Source of the DNA: Neptunicella marina | Lineage (GTDB): Bacteria > Pseudomonadota > Gammaproteobacteria > Enterobacterales > Alteromonadaceae | Length of the DNA: 64,000 nt | NCBI RefSeq assembly: GCF_014270035.1 | Contig: NZ_JACNEP010000016.1 | Span: 1-64,000, forward strand | Direction: 5' to 3' | Part shown: piece by piece, positions 24,871-35,512 of the stretch | Layout: each line of letters starts with the position of its first letter | How positions within the stretch are numbered: the first letter of the stretch is position 1 | Position numbers and translations under genes: made by a program | The notes under the pieces: generated by a model | The model's input: the letters and a program-made list of their open reading frames with translations, nothing else | Databases searched by the model: none | Told to the model about the DNA's origin: nothing

Positions 24871-25596
24871 TTAAAGGCGTTTCCCTCCATCAACAGTCAG
24901 ACTGTGTCCTGTTACATATTTGGCGTTAATTAAATACGCCATAGCGTCAGCGATATCTTGTGGGTGACCTATGCCTTTCATGGGAATAGCGGCGATTGTC
25001 TTTTGTTTCGTACTTTCATCAATCGGGTGTTCCGGCCACAAAATAGCGCCTGGTGCAATTCCATTGACTCTTATTTCGGGCGCAAGTTCCGCTGCTAAGA
25101 CTTCGGTCATCATGTGCAATGCAGACTTCGCCATGCAATATAAACTGTAGCCTTTAAGTGGTTGCTGAGCATTGATATCCAGCATGTTTATAATAACACC
25201 CTGATTTTTGGCTAATTCTTTTTTTAAATGTTGGCTGAGGAAAAAGGGCGCTTGCATATTTGAACCCACTAATGATTGCCAGTCATTAATATCATAGTCA
25301 CCAAAATTTTTGGCGTAGAAAGTCGACGCGTTATTGACCAACACATCGATACGGCCAAAACAGCCAATAGCCTTTTCTGCCAATATAGTGAGCTGATTAA
25401 TATCAGTAATATCTGCACAAATAACCCGGGCACTATTCGCTCGGGATTTATTGAGCTCATCAGCCAATTGAATGGCACTATTTTTTGAGTGATTACAGTG
25501 GATAACAATATTAGCGCCAAGCGAATGCAAATGTCTTGCGCAATGGGCGCCCAGGCGTTTGGCCGCGCCTGTTATAAGAATATTTTTATGCTGCAT
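24871..25596 (-). CDS. Short-chain dehydrogenase, pteridine reductase type
   Basis: 241 residues of Rossmann-fold SDR. The cofactor motif is TGAAKRLG, a TG-x3-R-x-G form that distinguishes pteridine reductases from ordinary SDRs (TG-x3-G-x-G). NNAS follows, and the catalytic Tyr/Lys are in YSLYCMAKSAL. It probably reduces dihydrobiopterin- or dihydrofolate-like pterins with NADPH in the cytoplasm, as FolM does. It is followed by the CPXCG gene and preceded, 46 bp away, by the fructosamine kinase-like gene on the same strand. Confidence 0.82.
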   Translation of the reverse strand: MQHKNILITGAAKRLGAHCARHLHSLGANIVIHCNHSKNSAIQLADELNKSRANSARVICADITDINQLTILAEKAIGCFGRIDVLVNNASTFYAKNFGDYDINDWQSLVGSNMQAPFFLSQHLKKELAKNQGVIINMLDINAQQPLKGYSLYCMAKSALHMMTEVLAAELAPEIRVNGIAPGAILWPEHPIDESTKQKTIAAIPMKGIGHPQDIADAMAYLINAKYVTGHSLTVDGGKRL

Positions 25597-25642
25597 GATT
25601 TATGATGAAAGCGGAGTTTGAAAAATTGTAAAGACAAGCTGT

Positions 25643-26503
25643 TTACACATCAAGGTTAACCAGATGAGATTTGGCAGAATCAAGATAGGGTTGGCCAAAC
25701 ATAACGGCATGATTTAACAGGTGATAAAGTTGATACAAGGGTTTGCGATACTCATAGCCTTTTTCCACAGGCCAGACCGCGTTATAGCCTTGATAAAAGG
25801 CAGGAGGGAATCGGCCAAAGAGTTCTGACATAGCGAGATCGGTTTCTCTGTCACCGTAATAACAGGCTGGATCAAATATATAACCTGACGACAGTGTAAA
25901 ACCTACATTGCCAGACCACAAATCGCCGTGTAACAAACTGGCACTGGGCTGATGCCCTTTTAGTAATTTCCGGCAGTTGCTGACTATGGCGTCAATATCA
26001 CCGATAGAATGCCCACTTTCCTTGAGCAGTTGCAGCTGATAACCAATGCGCTGTTCGGCAAAAAACTGATCCCAGCGTTTTTGCCAGCTATTAATTTGCA
26101 CGCTTTTACCGATGTAATTATCTTCCTGCCACCCATATTGAGACTGGCTAGTATGTTGGTGTAAGCGGGCTAGTTGTTGACCTAACTGTAACCATTGACG
26201 TTCACTTGCGCTGCTAAAGGCTAAATAGGGCAGCGCTATCAAGCTGTGTTCACGGTGTTTTTCCAGCAATATGGGTTTAGGGATGTCGATACATTGCGCT
26301 TCAGCCAGATGTAATAAAGAAAAATGCTCAGCTGCAAAGTAATGATAATCAAGCGGCTTGCCCAGTTTAATAAAAAGCTGGTGTTGCTGATTTTGCAATA
26401 AATAAGCAGCAGAACTACAAGGTACTTGTAATAATTGAGCAGTACAGTGGTTAAAGTCACTGTTCAGCTTTTCACTCAAACGCTGGCAAATACCCTTCCA
26501 CAC
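25643..26503 (-). CDS. Fructosamine/ketosamine-3-kinase family protein
   Basis: 286 residues with the aminoglycoside-kinase-like fold. LLHGDLWSGNVGF holds the catalytic Asp and metal-binding Asn, and FDPACYYGDRETDLAM is the following loop, both diagnostic of fructosamine-3-kinases (E. coli YniA). The enzyme phosphorylates sugar adducts on lysines so that they fall off, repairing glycated proteins. The start is a GTG at 26503, with GAGG upstream. It faces away from thrS, as does a similar gene in some relatives. Confidence 0.87.
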   Translation of the reverse strand: MWKGICQRLSEKLNSDFNHCTAQLLQVPCSSAAYLLQNQQHQLFIKLGKPLDYHYFAAEHFSLLHLAEAQCIDIPKPILLEKHREHSLIALPYLAFSSASERQWLQLGQQLARLHQHTSQSQYGWQEDNYIGKSVQINSWQKRWDQFFAEQRIGYQLQLLKESGHSIGDIDAIVSNCRKLLKGHQPSASLLHGDLWSGNVGFTLSSGYIFDPACYYGDRETDLAMSELFGRFPPAFYQGYNAVWPVEKGYEYRKPLYQLYHLLNHAVMFGQPYLDSAKSHLVNLDV

Positions 26504-26762
26504 ACCGAGATCCTCTTTAGGGCGGAAAACACTTCTGATTTGTCAATTATAGCTATTTGAATTGAATATTTTCCTAAATTGTAGATTCGAGCAACTATTA
26601 GCGAAATCAATCGCTTGAGCGCGTTGCCAAACAATTACTCAATTGGGTATACTCGACCGCTTTGGCGAAACAATATTCGCTGTGGTTTTGCGCTGAGAAC
26701 AGCGCGTATTTTTATCGCATGTGGCACCTGGTTTGTGTCACCACTGTATAGGATGTATTTTC
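26504..26762 (+). promoter_or_regulatory. thrS promoter and structured leader
   Basis: A sigma-70 promoter is seen as TTGCCA (26624-26629), 18-base spacer, TATACT (26648-26653). The predicted leader (about 26660-26762) holds two stem-loops: GCGAA/TTCGC with a 6-base loop (26665-26680), and GCGCTG/CAGCGC with an AGAA loop (26690-26705). AGGATG is the ribosome-binding site. In E. coli, ThrRS represses its own mRNA through tRNA-like hairpins just upstream of thrS; that this leader works the same way is an inference from position only. Confidence 0.55.
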
Positions 26763-28679
26763 ATGCCCATTATTACCCTGCCTGACGGAAGTCAGCGCGA
26801 ATTCCCCCAAGCCGTTTCCGTATTAGATGTTGCCAGTGATATTGGTACTGGTCTGGCTAAAGCCACCATTGCCGGTAAAGTGGATGGTGTTTTAGTTGAT
26901 GCCTGCGATTTAATTGAAACTGATGCCAAACTGCAAATCATCACGGTACGCGATGAAGAAGGGCTGGAGATTATCCGTCACTCTTGTGCGCATTTGTTAG
27001 GTCATGCCATTAAGCAGCTTTGGCCAAACACCAAAATGGCGATTGGTCCGGTTATCGATAAAGGGTTTTATTACGATGTGGATATGGATCATGCTCTGTC
27101 ACAGGACGATTTAGATGCGTTAGAAAAACGCATGAAGGAATTAGCCAAAACCCAGTACGACGTGGTGAAAAAAGTAGTGAGCTGGCAGGAAGCGCGTGAC
27201 ACTTTTGAATCCCGTGGTGAAAGCTACAAAATGGAAATTCTGGACGAAAATATCGAAAAAGATGATCGCCCGGGTTTATATCATCACGAAGAATACATCG
27301 ACATGTGTCGTGGCCCTCACGTGCCTAATATGCGTTTTTGTCAGTTTTTCAAAATTCAGAAAGTGGCAGGTGCCTACTGGCGTGGTAACAGCGATAATAA
27401 AATGTTGCAGCGCATATACGGTACCGCCTGGGGTGATAAAAAACAGCTGGCAGGTTATTTAAAACAGTTGGAAGAAGCGGAAAAACGCGATCACCGTAAA
27501 ATTGGTAAAACGCTTAATTTATGGCACTGGCAGGAAGAAGCGCCAGGTATGGTGTTCTGGCACAATGATGGCTGGAGTATTTATACCGAGCTGGAAAACT
27601 TCGTGCGTAAAAAATTACGTGAATATAATTATGGCGAAGTTAAAGGTCCATTGATGATGGACCGTACTCTGTGGGAAAAATCGGGTCACTGGGATAAGTA
27701 CGCGGAAAATATGTTCACCACTGAGTCAGAAAAGCGTGAATATGCCATTAAACCAATGAACTGTCCCGGACACGTACAAATTTTCAATCAGGGGCTTAAA
27801 TCATATCGTGATTTACCACTACGTATGGCGGAATTTGGTTGCTGTCACCGTAATGAGCCTTCAGGTGCATTACACGGTTTGATGCGTGTACGTGGCTTTA
27901 CTCAGGATGACGCACATATCTTCTGTACTGAAGAGCAAATTCTGGATGAAGTAGGTGGTTGTATCGATATGATTTACGACACCTACAAAACGTTCGGTTT
28001 TGAAAAAATCGTGGTGAAGTTATCAACGCGTCCGGAAAAGCGTGTAGGTTCTGATGAGGTGTGGGATAAAGCTGAACAAGCCTTAGCCGATGCTTTAAAA
28101 GGTAAAGGTATTGAGTTTGATTACCTGCCCGGCGAAGGAGCGTTCTATGGTCCTAAAATTGAATTCACCTTACATGACTGTTTAGATCGTGCATGGCAGT
28201 GCGGAACGGTTCAGCTGGATTTCTCAATGCCGAATCGTTTGGGGTCTACTTATGTTGCTGAAGATGGTGAACGTCGTGTGCCGGTGATGATTCACCGTGC
28301 AGTGTTGGGATCGCTGGAACGTTTCATTGGTATTCTGACTGAAGAATACGCCGGATTCTTCCCACCCTGGTTGGCACCTACCCAGGCTGTGGTGATGAAT
28401 ATTACCGATAATCAGGCTGATTACGTTAAACAAGTTGAAAAAATACTCAAAGAAGCGGGCTTTAGAGTGAACTCGGACTTGAGAAATGAGAAGATAGGCT
28501 TTAAAATCCGCGAGCACACTCTTAAGCGAGTTCCTTTTATGCTGGTTGTAGGTGATCAGGAAATGGCTTCAGGCGAAGTCGCAGTAAGGACTCGTAAGGG
28601 TGAAGACCTGGGCAAATTCAGTATTGACGCTTTTAAAGCCTTACTGGATGAGAAAGTTTCAGGCAAAAATATTATTTAA
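26763..28679 (+). CDS. thrS: Threonyl-tRNA synthetase
   Basis: 638 residues, nearly the E. coli length. It charges tRNA-Thr and edits Ser-tRNA-Thr in the cytoplasm. In order: N-terminal TGS domain (about 1-62), the editing domain with [10 protein letters not shown], the class II catalytic core with [10 protein letters not shown] and [21 protein letters not shown], and the C-terminal anticodon-binding domain (about 535 onward). The start ATG at 26763 begins [10 protein letters not shown]. It leads the thrS-infC-rpmI-rplT-pheST-ihfA block; infC follows after 19 bp. Confidence 0.97.
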   Translation: MPIITLPDGSQREFPQAVSVLDVASDIGTGLAKATIAGKVDGVLVDACDLIETDAKLQIITVRDEEGLEIIRHSCAHLLGHAIKQLWPNTKMAIGPVIDKGFYYDVDMDHALSQDDLDALEKRMKELAKTQYDVVKKVVSWQEARDTFESRGESYKMEILDENIEKDDRPGLYHHEEYIDMCRGPHVPNMRFCQFFKIQKVAGAYWRGNSDNKMLQRIYGTAWGDKKQLAGYLKQLEEAEKRDHRKIGKTLNLWHWQEEAPGMVFWHNDGWSIYTELENFVRKKLREYNYGEVKGPLMMDRTLWEKSGHWDKYAENMFTTESEKREYAIKPMNCPGHVQIFNQGLKSYRDLPLRMAEFGCCHRNEPSGALHGLMRVRGFTQDDAHIFCTEEQILDEVGGCIDMIYDTYKTFGFEKIVVKLSTRPEKRVGSDEVWDKAEQALADALKGKGIEFDYLPGEGAFYGPKIEFTLHDCLDRAWQCGTVQLDFSMPNRLGSTYVAEDGERRVPVMIHRAVLGSLERFIGILTEEYAGFFPPWLAPTQAVVMNITDNQADYVKQVEKILKEAGFRVNSDLRNEKIGFKIREHTLKRVPFMLVVGDQEMASGEVAVRTRKGEDLGKFSIDAFKALLDEKVSGKNII

Positions 28680-28698
28680 TTTCTTGGAGGAATAGCAC

Positions 28699-29241
28699 AT
28701 TAAAGGCGCTAATAACAAAGGCCAGGCATCTGATAAGGCACGTATTAACGAAGAAATCGATGCAAAAGAAGTTCGTTTAATTGGTAAAGATGGAGAGCAG
28801 GCAGGTATTGTTTCATTAAGTGACGCAATCGCCGCCGCAACTCAGGCTGATTTAGACTTAGTTGAGATCAGTCCTAATGCAGCCCCACCGGTTTGCAAAT
28901 TGATGGACTACGGCAAGTTCCTCTTTGAAAAGAGCAAAGCTCTTAAAGAGCAAAAGAAAAAGCAAAAGCAAATTCAGGTCAAGGAGATTAAATTTCGCCC
29001 TGGCACTGATGAAGGCGATTACCAGGTAAAACTGCGCAACCTGCGTCGCTTTCTAGAAGGGGGTGATAAAGCCAAAGTCACAATCCGTTTCCGCGGACGT
29101 GAAATGGCTCACCAGGAGATTGGCATTGAACAGTTAAATCGCATTAAAACCGATTTAGAGGACATTGCTAACTGCGAGTCTTTCCCTAACCGGGTTGAAG
29201 GCCGTCAGATGATCATGGTGCTTGCCCCTACAAAACGGTAG
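28699..29241 (+). CDS. infC: Translation initiation factor IF-3 (ATT start)
   Basis: 180 residues from an ATT codon at 28699, with GGAGG (28686-28690) upstream. The rare ATT start is characteristic of infC and underlies its autoregulation in E. coli, where IF-3 discriminates against non-AUG starts. The N-terminal domain ([17 protein letters not shown]), the basic linker ([20 protein letters not shown]) and the C-terminal domain ([17 protein letters not shown]) are complete. A shorter frame from the internal ATG would lose the N-domain. IF-3 binds the 30S subunit and enforces start-codon fidelity. Confidence 0.97.
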   Translation: MKGANNKGQASDKARINEEIDAKEVRLIGKDGEQAGIVSLSDAIAAATQADLDLVEISPNAAPPVCKLMDYGKFLFEKSKALKEQKKKQKQIQVKEIKFRPGTDEGDYQVKLRNLRRFLEGGDKAKVTIRFRGREMAHQEIGIEQLNRIKTDLEDIANCESFPNRVEGRQMIMVLAPTKR

Positions 29242-29296
29242 TAAAGGTATAAAGTAACAACTCATCACTGTTCACCTTGCTGCTTTATTTAACTTT

Positions 29297-29309
29297 CGGG
29301 AATGTCCCG
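29297..29309 (+). promoter_or_regulatory. Small hairpin in infC-rpmI gap
   Basis: CGGGA-ATG-TCCCG forms a 5-bp stem about 27 bases before rpmI. In E. coli, L20 represses rpmI-rplT through structure in this region. The sequence shows only the hairpin; a regulatory role is inferred from position. Confidence 0.35.
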
Positions 29310-29335
29310 TTTATTGAAAATGCGGAGTTTTAGCA

Positions 29336-29533
29336 ATGCCTAAAATGAAATCTAACAGCGGTGCCGCGAAGCGTTTTAAAAAATCTGCTTCTGGCCGCTT
29401 TAAGTCTAAGCAGTCTCACTTGCGTCACATCCTGACCAAGAAGAGCTCTAAGCGTAAACGTCACTTACGTGGCAAAAAATTGGCTCATGATTCGGATACT
29501 GCGTTAATCCAACGCATGTTGCCGTACGCTTAA
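29336..29533 (+). CDS. rpmI: 50S ribosomal protein L35
   Basis: 65 residues, strongly basic, starting [20 protein letters not shown] and ending with IQRMLPYA, as in E. coli L35. It is part of the large subunit, and is followed 18 bp later by rplT. The gene is in the canonical place between infC and rplT. GGAG lies upstream of the ATG. Confidence 0.97.
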   Translation: MPKMKSNSGAAKRFKKSASGRFKSKQSHLRHILTKKSSKRKRHLRGKKLAHDSDTALIQRMLPYA

Positions 29534-29548
29534 GTTTGAGGAGACTGA

Positions 29549-29908
<360 letters not shown>

Positions 29909-29947
29909 TTAACTAGTAATTAATTAAGTTTAAGTTCTTTCGGGAAG

Positions 29948-29974
29948 CGGGAAGCAGGATGCTTCCCGTTTTTC
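29948..29974 (+). terminator. Terminator after rplT
   Basis: CGGGAAGC and GCTTCCCG form a perfect 8-bp stem with loop AGGAT, followed by TTTTTC. A partial repeat of the left arm (CGGGAAG) precedes it. Confidence 0.88.
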
Positions 29975-30039
29975 TTTTCCGCGCATTATTTCTCAATTGT
30001 TAATCCTGCGTAATTTTTTCCGATAAATCTGTGTTTTAA

Positions 30040-31122
<1,083 letters not shown>

Positions 31123-31133
31123 GGACAATACCA

Positions 31134-33533
31134 ATGAAATTCAGTGAAAAGTGGTTAAGAGAGTGGGTAAATCCTGCGGTATCGTCTGACGAACTGGCCC
31201 ATCAAATTACAATGGCAGGATTAGAAGTTGATGCAGTTGAGCCTGTGGCGGGAGAATTCAGCGGCGTTGTAATTGGTGAAGTGGTGGAGTGTGGTCAGCA
31301 TCCGGATGCGGACAAACTGCGCGTAACCAAAGTTAATGTAGGCGAAGACGAATTGCTCGATATCGTTTGCGGTGCACCCAACTGTCGTTTAGGCCTAAAA
31401 GTAGCAGTAGCTATGGTAGGTGCTGTTTTACCTGGCAACTTTAAAATTAAAAAAGCCAAATTACGCGGTCAGCCATCACACGGTATGTTGTGTTCTTTTT
31501 CTGAACTGGGTTTATCGGATGATCATGATGGCATTATGGAGTTACCAGCAGATGCGCCGCTAGGTACAGATATTCGTGATTACCTGCAATTAGATGACGT
31601 TACGATAGAAGTTGATTTAACCCCTAACCGTGCAGACTGTTTAGGCATTCGTGGCCTTGCACGTGAAGTAGGCGTACTTAATCAAGCGGACGTTAACGAA
31701 CCTGTTATTCAGCCTGTTGCTGCATCTATTGATGATAAACGTGAGATTGTGTTATCGGCACCAGATGCATGCCCTCGTTATTTAGGCCGAGTGATTAAGG
31801 GGATCAACCCGCTTGCGACAACACCACTATGGATGCAGGAAAAGTTACGCCGCAGTGGTGTGCGCAGTATTGATCCTGTGGTTGATGTGACTAACTATGT
31901 TCTACTGGAACTTGGTCATCCGATGCATGCCTTTGACTTAGCTAAAATTGAAGGCGGGATTAATGTGCGTTTGGCTAATGAAAATGAAACGTTAACTTTG
32001 TTGGATGGCAATGAAGTGACACTTAAATCCGATACATTGGTGATTGCAGACGATAATAAAGCGCTCGCCATGGCCGGTATCTTTGGTGGGCTGGATTCTG
32101 GCGTTACTGATGAAAGTAAGGATATTTTCCTTGAAAGTGCCTTTTTTGCGCCATTAGCCATTACTGGTCGTGCTCGTCAATACGGTTTACACACCGACGC
32201 TTCGCATCGTTATGAACGCGGTGTCGACCCACAATTGCAGCGCACAGCGATGGAGCGTGCGACTCAGTTGCTGATTGATATTGTTGGTGGTGAAGCGGGG
32301 CCTGTGGTTGAGGCTGTGTCTGTGCAACATATTCCTGCGGCAAATCAGGTGACTTTGCGTCAGCGTCGCTTAAGCCGGTTGTTAGGCGTTGAAATTGAGG
32401 CACAGCAGGTTACTGAGATTTTAAAACGCCTGGGATTTGATGTGGAAGTATCTGAACAGGATGCACAGAACGTCTGGACTGTTAGTGTTCCTGCTTACCG
32501 TTTTGATATCAGTATCGAAGAAGATCTCATTGAAGAAGTCGCTCGTGTGTACGGCTATAATAATATTGCAGATCAGGCACCCGTTGCAAAACTGACATTA
32601 GGCAGTGCGGTTGAGTCTGATGTTCCTCTGAATAGTCTAAAACAAACTATGGTTAATCTGGGTTATCAGGAAGCCATTACCTATTCGTTTGTTGACCCGT
32701 CCGTTCAATCTAAACTATTTCCGCAGATTGAAGGTTTGGTGTTACCACACCCGATTTCATCTGATATGTCGGTGATGCGTGTTAGCTTACTGACCGGTTT
32801 ATTTAGTGCAGTGTCCTATAACCAAAAGCGTCAACAAAATCGTATTCGTTTTTTTGAGACTGGATTACGCTTTATTCCTGATCAATCCGCAGAGAATGGC
32901 GTAAGACAGCAAATGATGATTGCAGGTGTTATAGCCGGCACACGCAGCGGTGAGCATTGGGATTTAGGCTCTGACAGCGTTGATTTTTACGACATTAAAG
33001 CTGATGTCGAAATGTTACTGGCTAAAACCGGTCGCGCAGGTGAGTTTGTATTTAGTGCGGCAGAGCATAGTGCATTACATCCGGGACAAACGGCGTCTAT
33101 CCATCTGGATGGCGAGCTAGTGGGGCATGTGGGGGCGGTTCATCCCGCATTTCAAAAAGACTTAGGCTTGAATTCCCGTGTTTTTGCATTTGAATTATTG
33201 TTACAACCTTTGTCATCACGTGTCTTGCCTCAAGCAAAAGAGTTATCCAAATTCCCTGCAAACCGCCGGGATATTGCGCTTGTTGTTGATGAACAAATTG
33301 CAATTGGTGAAATTATGGCTACTATTGAAAAATGTAGCGTAAATCAACTAGTTGGCCTAAACTTGTTCGACATATATAGAGGCAAAGGTGTTGCGGAAGG
33401 CAAGAAAAGTGTGGCAGTATCTCTAATCTTGCAAGATGCAACGAAAACGCTTGAAGAGCAAGAAATTCAAGCAATGGTAAACCAAATTGTCTCGGTATTG
33501 GCCGACAAATTTGACGCGTCCTTGAGGGAATGA
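31134..33533 (+). CDS. pheT: Phenylalanyl-tRNA synthetase beta subunit
   Basis: 799 residues, close to E. coli PheT (795). The EMAP/tRNA-binding fold comes first (about 39-150: [19 protein letters not shown]), then B1/B5, the B3/B4 editing module and a catalytic-like core ([18 protein letters not shown]), with the C-terminal anticodon-binding domain ([17 protein letters not shown]). It recognises tRNA-Phe and edits Tyr. ihfA starts 4 bp after the stop, as in E. coli. Confidence 0.97.
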   Translation: MKFSEKWLREWVNPAVSSDELAHQITMAGLEVDAVEPVAGEFSGVVIGEVVECGQHPDADKLRVTKVNVGEDELLDIVCGAPNCRLGLKVAVAMVGAVLPGNFKIKKAKLRGQPSHGMLCSFSELGLSDDHDGIMELPADAPLGTDIRDYLQLDDVTIEVDLTPNRADCLGIRGLAREVGVLNQADVNEPVIQPVAASIDDKREIVLSAPDACPRYLGRVIKGINPLATTPLWMQEKLRRSGVRSIDPVVDVTNYVLLELGHPMHAFDLAKIEGGINVRLANENETLTLLDGNEVTLKSDTLVIADDNKALAMAGIFGGLDSGVTDESKDIFLESAFFAPLAITGRARQYGLHTDASHRYERGVDPQLQRTAMERATQLLIDIVGGEAGPVVEAVSVQHIPAANQVTLRQRRLSRLLGVEIEAQQVTEILKRLGFDVEVSEQDAQNVWTVSVPAYRFDISIEEDLIEEVARVYGYNNIADQAPVAKLTLGSAVESDVPLNSLKQTMVNLGYQEAITYSFVDPSVQSKLFPQIEGLVLPHPISSDMSVMRVSLLTGLFSAVSYNQKRQQNRIRFFETGLRFIPDQSAENGVRQQMMIAGVIAGTRSGEHWDLGSDSVDFYDIKADVEMLLAKTGRAGEFVFSAAEHSALHPGQTASIHLDGELVGHVGAVHPAFQKDLGLNSRVFAFELLLQPLSSRVLPQAKELSKFPANRRDIALVVDEQIAIGEIMATIEKCSVNQLVGLNLFDIYRGKGVAEGKKSVAVSLILQDATKTLEEQEIQAMVNQIVSVLADKFDASLRE

Positions 33534-33537
33534 ATCT

Positions 33538-33828
33538 ATGGCACTTACCAAAGCAGAAATGGCAGATCATTTATTTGAAAAGTTAGGGATTAACAAACGT
33601 GATGCCAAAGAGTTGGTCGAAGCGTTTTTCGAGGAAGTCCGCGAAGCGCTGGAAGCAGGGGAGCAGGTAAAGCTATCCGGCTTTGGTAATTTCGACTTAC
33701 GGCAGAAAAACGAACGGCCGGGACGTAACCCTAAAACAGGTGAAGATATCCCGATTCGAGCCCGAAGGGTGGTTACATTCCGACCTGGGCAAAAATTGAA
33801 AAGCCGCGTTGAAAATTCTAAATTTTAA
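33538..33828 (+). CDS. ihfA: Integration host factor subunit alpha
   Basis: 96 residues of the HU/IHF fold: [22 protein letters not shown] at the N-terminus, [22 protein letters not shown] with the intercalating Pro on the beta arm, and [21 protein letters not shown]. It forms a heterodimer with IHF-beta and bends DNA sharply at specific sites. It ends the pheST-ihfA operon, with a strong terminator following. Confidence 0.97.
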   Translation: MALTKAEMADHLFEKLGINKRDAKELVEAFFEEVREALEAGEQVKLSGFGNFDLRQKNERPGRNPKTGEDIPIRARRVVTFRPGQKLKSRVENSKF

Positions 33829-33830
33829 AT

Positions 33831-33853
33831 AAAGCACCTTCGGGTGCTTTATT
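33831..33853 (+). terminator. Terminator after ihfA
   Basis: AAAGCACC-TTCG-GGTGCTTT is a perfect 8-bp stem capped by the stable UUCG loop, followed by ATTGTT. Confidence 0.88.
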
Positions 33854-33984
33854 GTTATATTTCAGTCGATTGCAAATATTAGGTATCTATATCACCTGAT
33901 AGGTATTGGTTTCGATAATTCCATTTTTTTCCTTTTTACTACATTTTAATGGCAGTTAATCTGACTGTTTTCATGGAGGTAGTT

Positions 33985-34224
33985 ATGTCTGTGGAAACTT
34001 TGGCTATACAACATAGTTTGAGTCCGGCCGGAATGATAGGTAAAACTGTTTTTATCAAGCGTGGTGAATTTCAGGCTAAGCGTGCAAAGGTATTACATCA
34101 GCTTGGGGATGATGAATTTGAATTGAAATTGTTAGGCAGTGATGAGAGTGTAACCTGCCACAGAGGGGATTTTGTGCCAATGTGTCGTCACCGTCCCAAT
34201 TACAGTTTTCATTTTCTTCTGTAA
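33985..34224 (+). CDS. Small hypothetical protein, possible SH3/KOW-like fold
   Basis: 79 residues from an ATG at 33985, with GGAGG upstream; the frame further upstream has no ribosome-binding site. The core GKTVFIKRGEFQAKRAKVL followed by DDEFELKLLG and DESVTCHRGDFVPM reads as alternating short strands with basic and acidic patches, reminiscent of KOW/SH3-like barrels. I do not recognise a family. It stands alone between the ihfA terminator and the bidirectional terminator at 34227-34256. Confidence 0.7.
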   Translation: MSVETLAIQHSLSPAGMIGKTVFIKRGEFQAKRAKVLHQLGDDEFELKLLGSDESVTCHRGDFVPMCRHRPNYSFHFLL

Positions 34225-34226
34225 AT

Positions 34227-34256
34227 AAAAAAGCCTGTTGTTAAACAGGCTTTTTT
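34227..34256. terminator. Bidirectional terminator
   Basis: AAAAAAGCCTGTT and AACAGGCTTTTTT form a 13-bp stem with a 4-base loop between converging genes. T-runs occur on both strands. Confidence 0.92.
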
Positions 34257-34278
34257 ATTGATGTTTTACAGAATGTCG

Positions 34279-34644
34279 TTAGCGTGGGTTTTTATTATTG
34301 GCGTCTTTTTCTGCCAATAATTTGCTCCAGAACGCTTTTACTGAAAAAGAAGAGGATTTTTTCGCAGCCGCTTTTTTCGTTTTAGCGGGTGCTTTTTCTT
34401 TCTTGGCTGCAGCAGGTTTATCAGCCACTTTGGCTTTTTTCTCTGCAGGGGCGGAAGTTTCTGCCTTAGCTGCACCACCGGCTAATTCATCAGCCAGTTC
34501 ATCCAGTTGAGCCAAGCGCATATTTTTACCACCATCAACGCTGTACCATCCACCTTTGGCTTCTATTTGCGGTGCCTTACCATTGGCTGCTTTGTAAGCT
34601 TTAGTGAACTTTTCTACAACTTGATCTTTGTCCAGTTTTGTCAT
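34279..34644 (-). CDS. Small protein with Lys/Ala-rich histone-H1-like tail
   Basis: 121 residues. The N-terminal 50 are compact (VEKFTKAYKAANGKAPQIEAKGGWYSVDG then LDELADEL). The following 50 are low-complexity Lys/Ala/Pro (AEKKAKVADKPAAAKKEKAP, then TKKAAAKKSS), and a short hydrophobic end follows (VKAFWSKLLAEKD). The tail resembles bacterial histone-H1-like DNA-binding tails, so nucleoid or RNA association is plausible, but this is inference. It faces away from the NIF3 gene. The ribosome-binding site is weak. Confidence 0.75.
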   Translation of the reverse strand: MTKLDKDQVVEKFTKAYKAANGKAPQIEAKGGWYSVDGGKNMRLAQLDELADELAGGAAKAETSAPAEKKAKVADKPAAAKKEKAPAKTKKAAAKKSSSFSVKAFWSKLLAEKDANNKNPR

Positions 34645-34740
34645 TGCGGGATGGTTCCGTTTTTCTTTATGATTAAAAGTAATGGTTTTTATACCGTGTT
34701 TTCATTTGGAAGTCTAATTTCCGGCTACAGGATAAGCAAT

Positions 34741-35502
34741 ATGGGCTTAAAAAACAAACAATTACTCAATGTACTTAATGAATTACTTAAACCTGAAAAA
34801 GTGAAAGATTATTGTCCGAATGGATTGCAGGTTGAGGGACGCGAACAAATCAAAAAAATTATCACTGGGGTAACTGCTACTCAGGCGTTGATAGACGAAG
34901 CGATTAATAAAGGTGCGGATGCCATATTTGTTCATCACGGATATTTCTGGAAAGGAGAGAATGAATGTATTGTCGGCATGAAATATAAACGTTTAAAAGC
35001 CTTGTTAGAAAATGATATAAATTTATATGCTTATCATCTTCCCTTAGATATTCACCCTTCCTTAGGAAATAACGCTCAGCTAGCTAAATTACTAAATATC
35101 AATGTTACCAATGGGTTAGATATTGGAAATCCTCAAAGTGTAGCAATGCAAGGTCAGTTTAATGTTGAATTGTCAGTGGATGAGTTGAAGGTAAAAATAA
35201 ATGACGTTTTACAGCGCGAACCGCTAGTGGAAGCTGGTGGAACACACCCAATTAAAACTGTCGCCTGGTGTAGTGGAGGTGGGCAAGGTTACATTGAACA
35301 AGCTGCAGAACAAGGCATCGACGCGTTTATAACGGGTGAAGTATCTGAACAAACTATTCATACCGCACGGGAAATGGGCATACATTTCTTTGCTGCCGGG
35401 CATCATGCGACTGAACGTTATGGTGCTAAAGCGGTGGGGGAACATTTAGCTAAACAATATAACCTGGATGTTGAGTTTGTTGATATCCCTAATCCCGCAT
35501 AG
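34741..35502 (+). CDS. NIF3-family dinuclear metal protein (YbgI)
   Basis: 253 residues from the ATG at 34741, where the conserved NIF3 start begins; an ORF reaching back to 34507 overlaps the opposite gene and is not used. Metal ligands are seen in FVHHGYFW, YHLPLDIHP and the C-terminal FFAAGHHATERYG. The family forms hexameric toroids with a two-metal centre; it is annotated as GTP cyclohydrolase-like, but the true reaction is unsettled. The esterase gene follows after 10 bp. Confidence 0.9.
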   Translation: MGLKNKQLLNVLNELLKPEKVKDYCPNGLQVEGREQIKKIITGVTATQALIDEAINKGADAIFVHHGYFWKGENECIVGMKYKRLKALLENDINLYAYHLPLDIHPSLGNNAQLAKLLNINVTNGLDIGNPQSVAMQGQFNVELSVDELKVKINDVLQREPLVEAGGTHPIKTVAWCSGGGQGYIEQAAEQGIDAFITGEVSEQTIHTAREMGIHFFAAGHHATERYGAKAVGEHLAKQYNLDVEFVDIPNPA

Positions 35503-35512
35503 GACACAAAAT

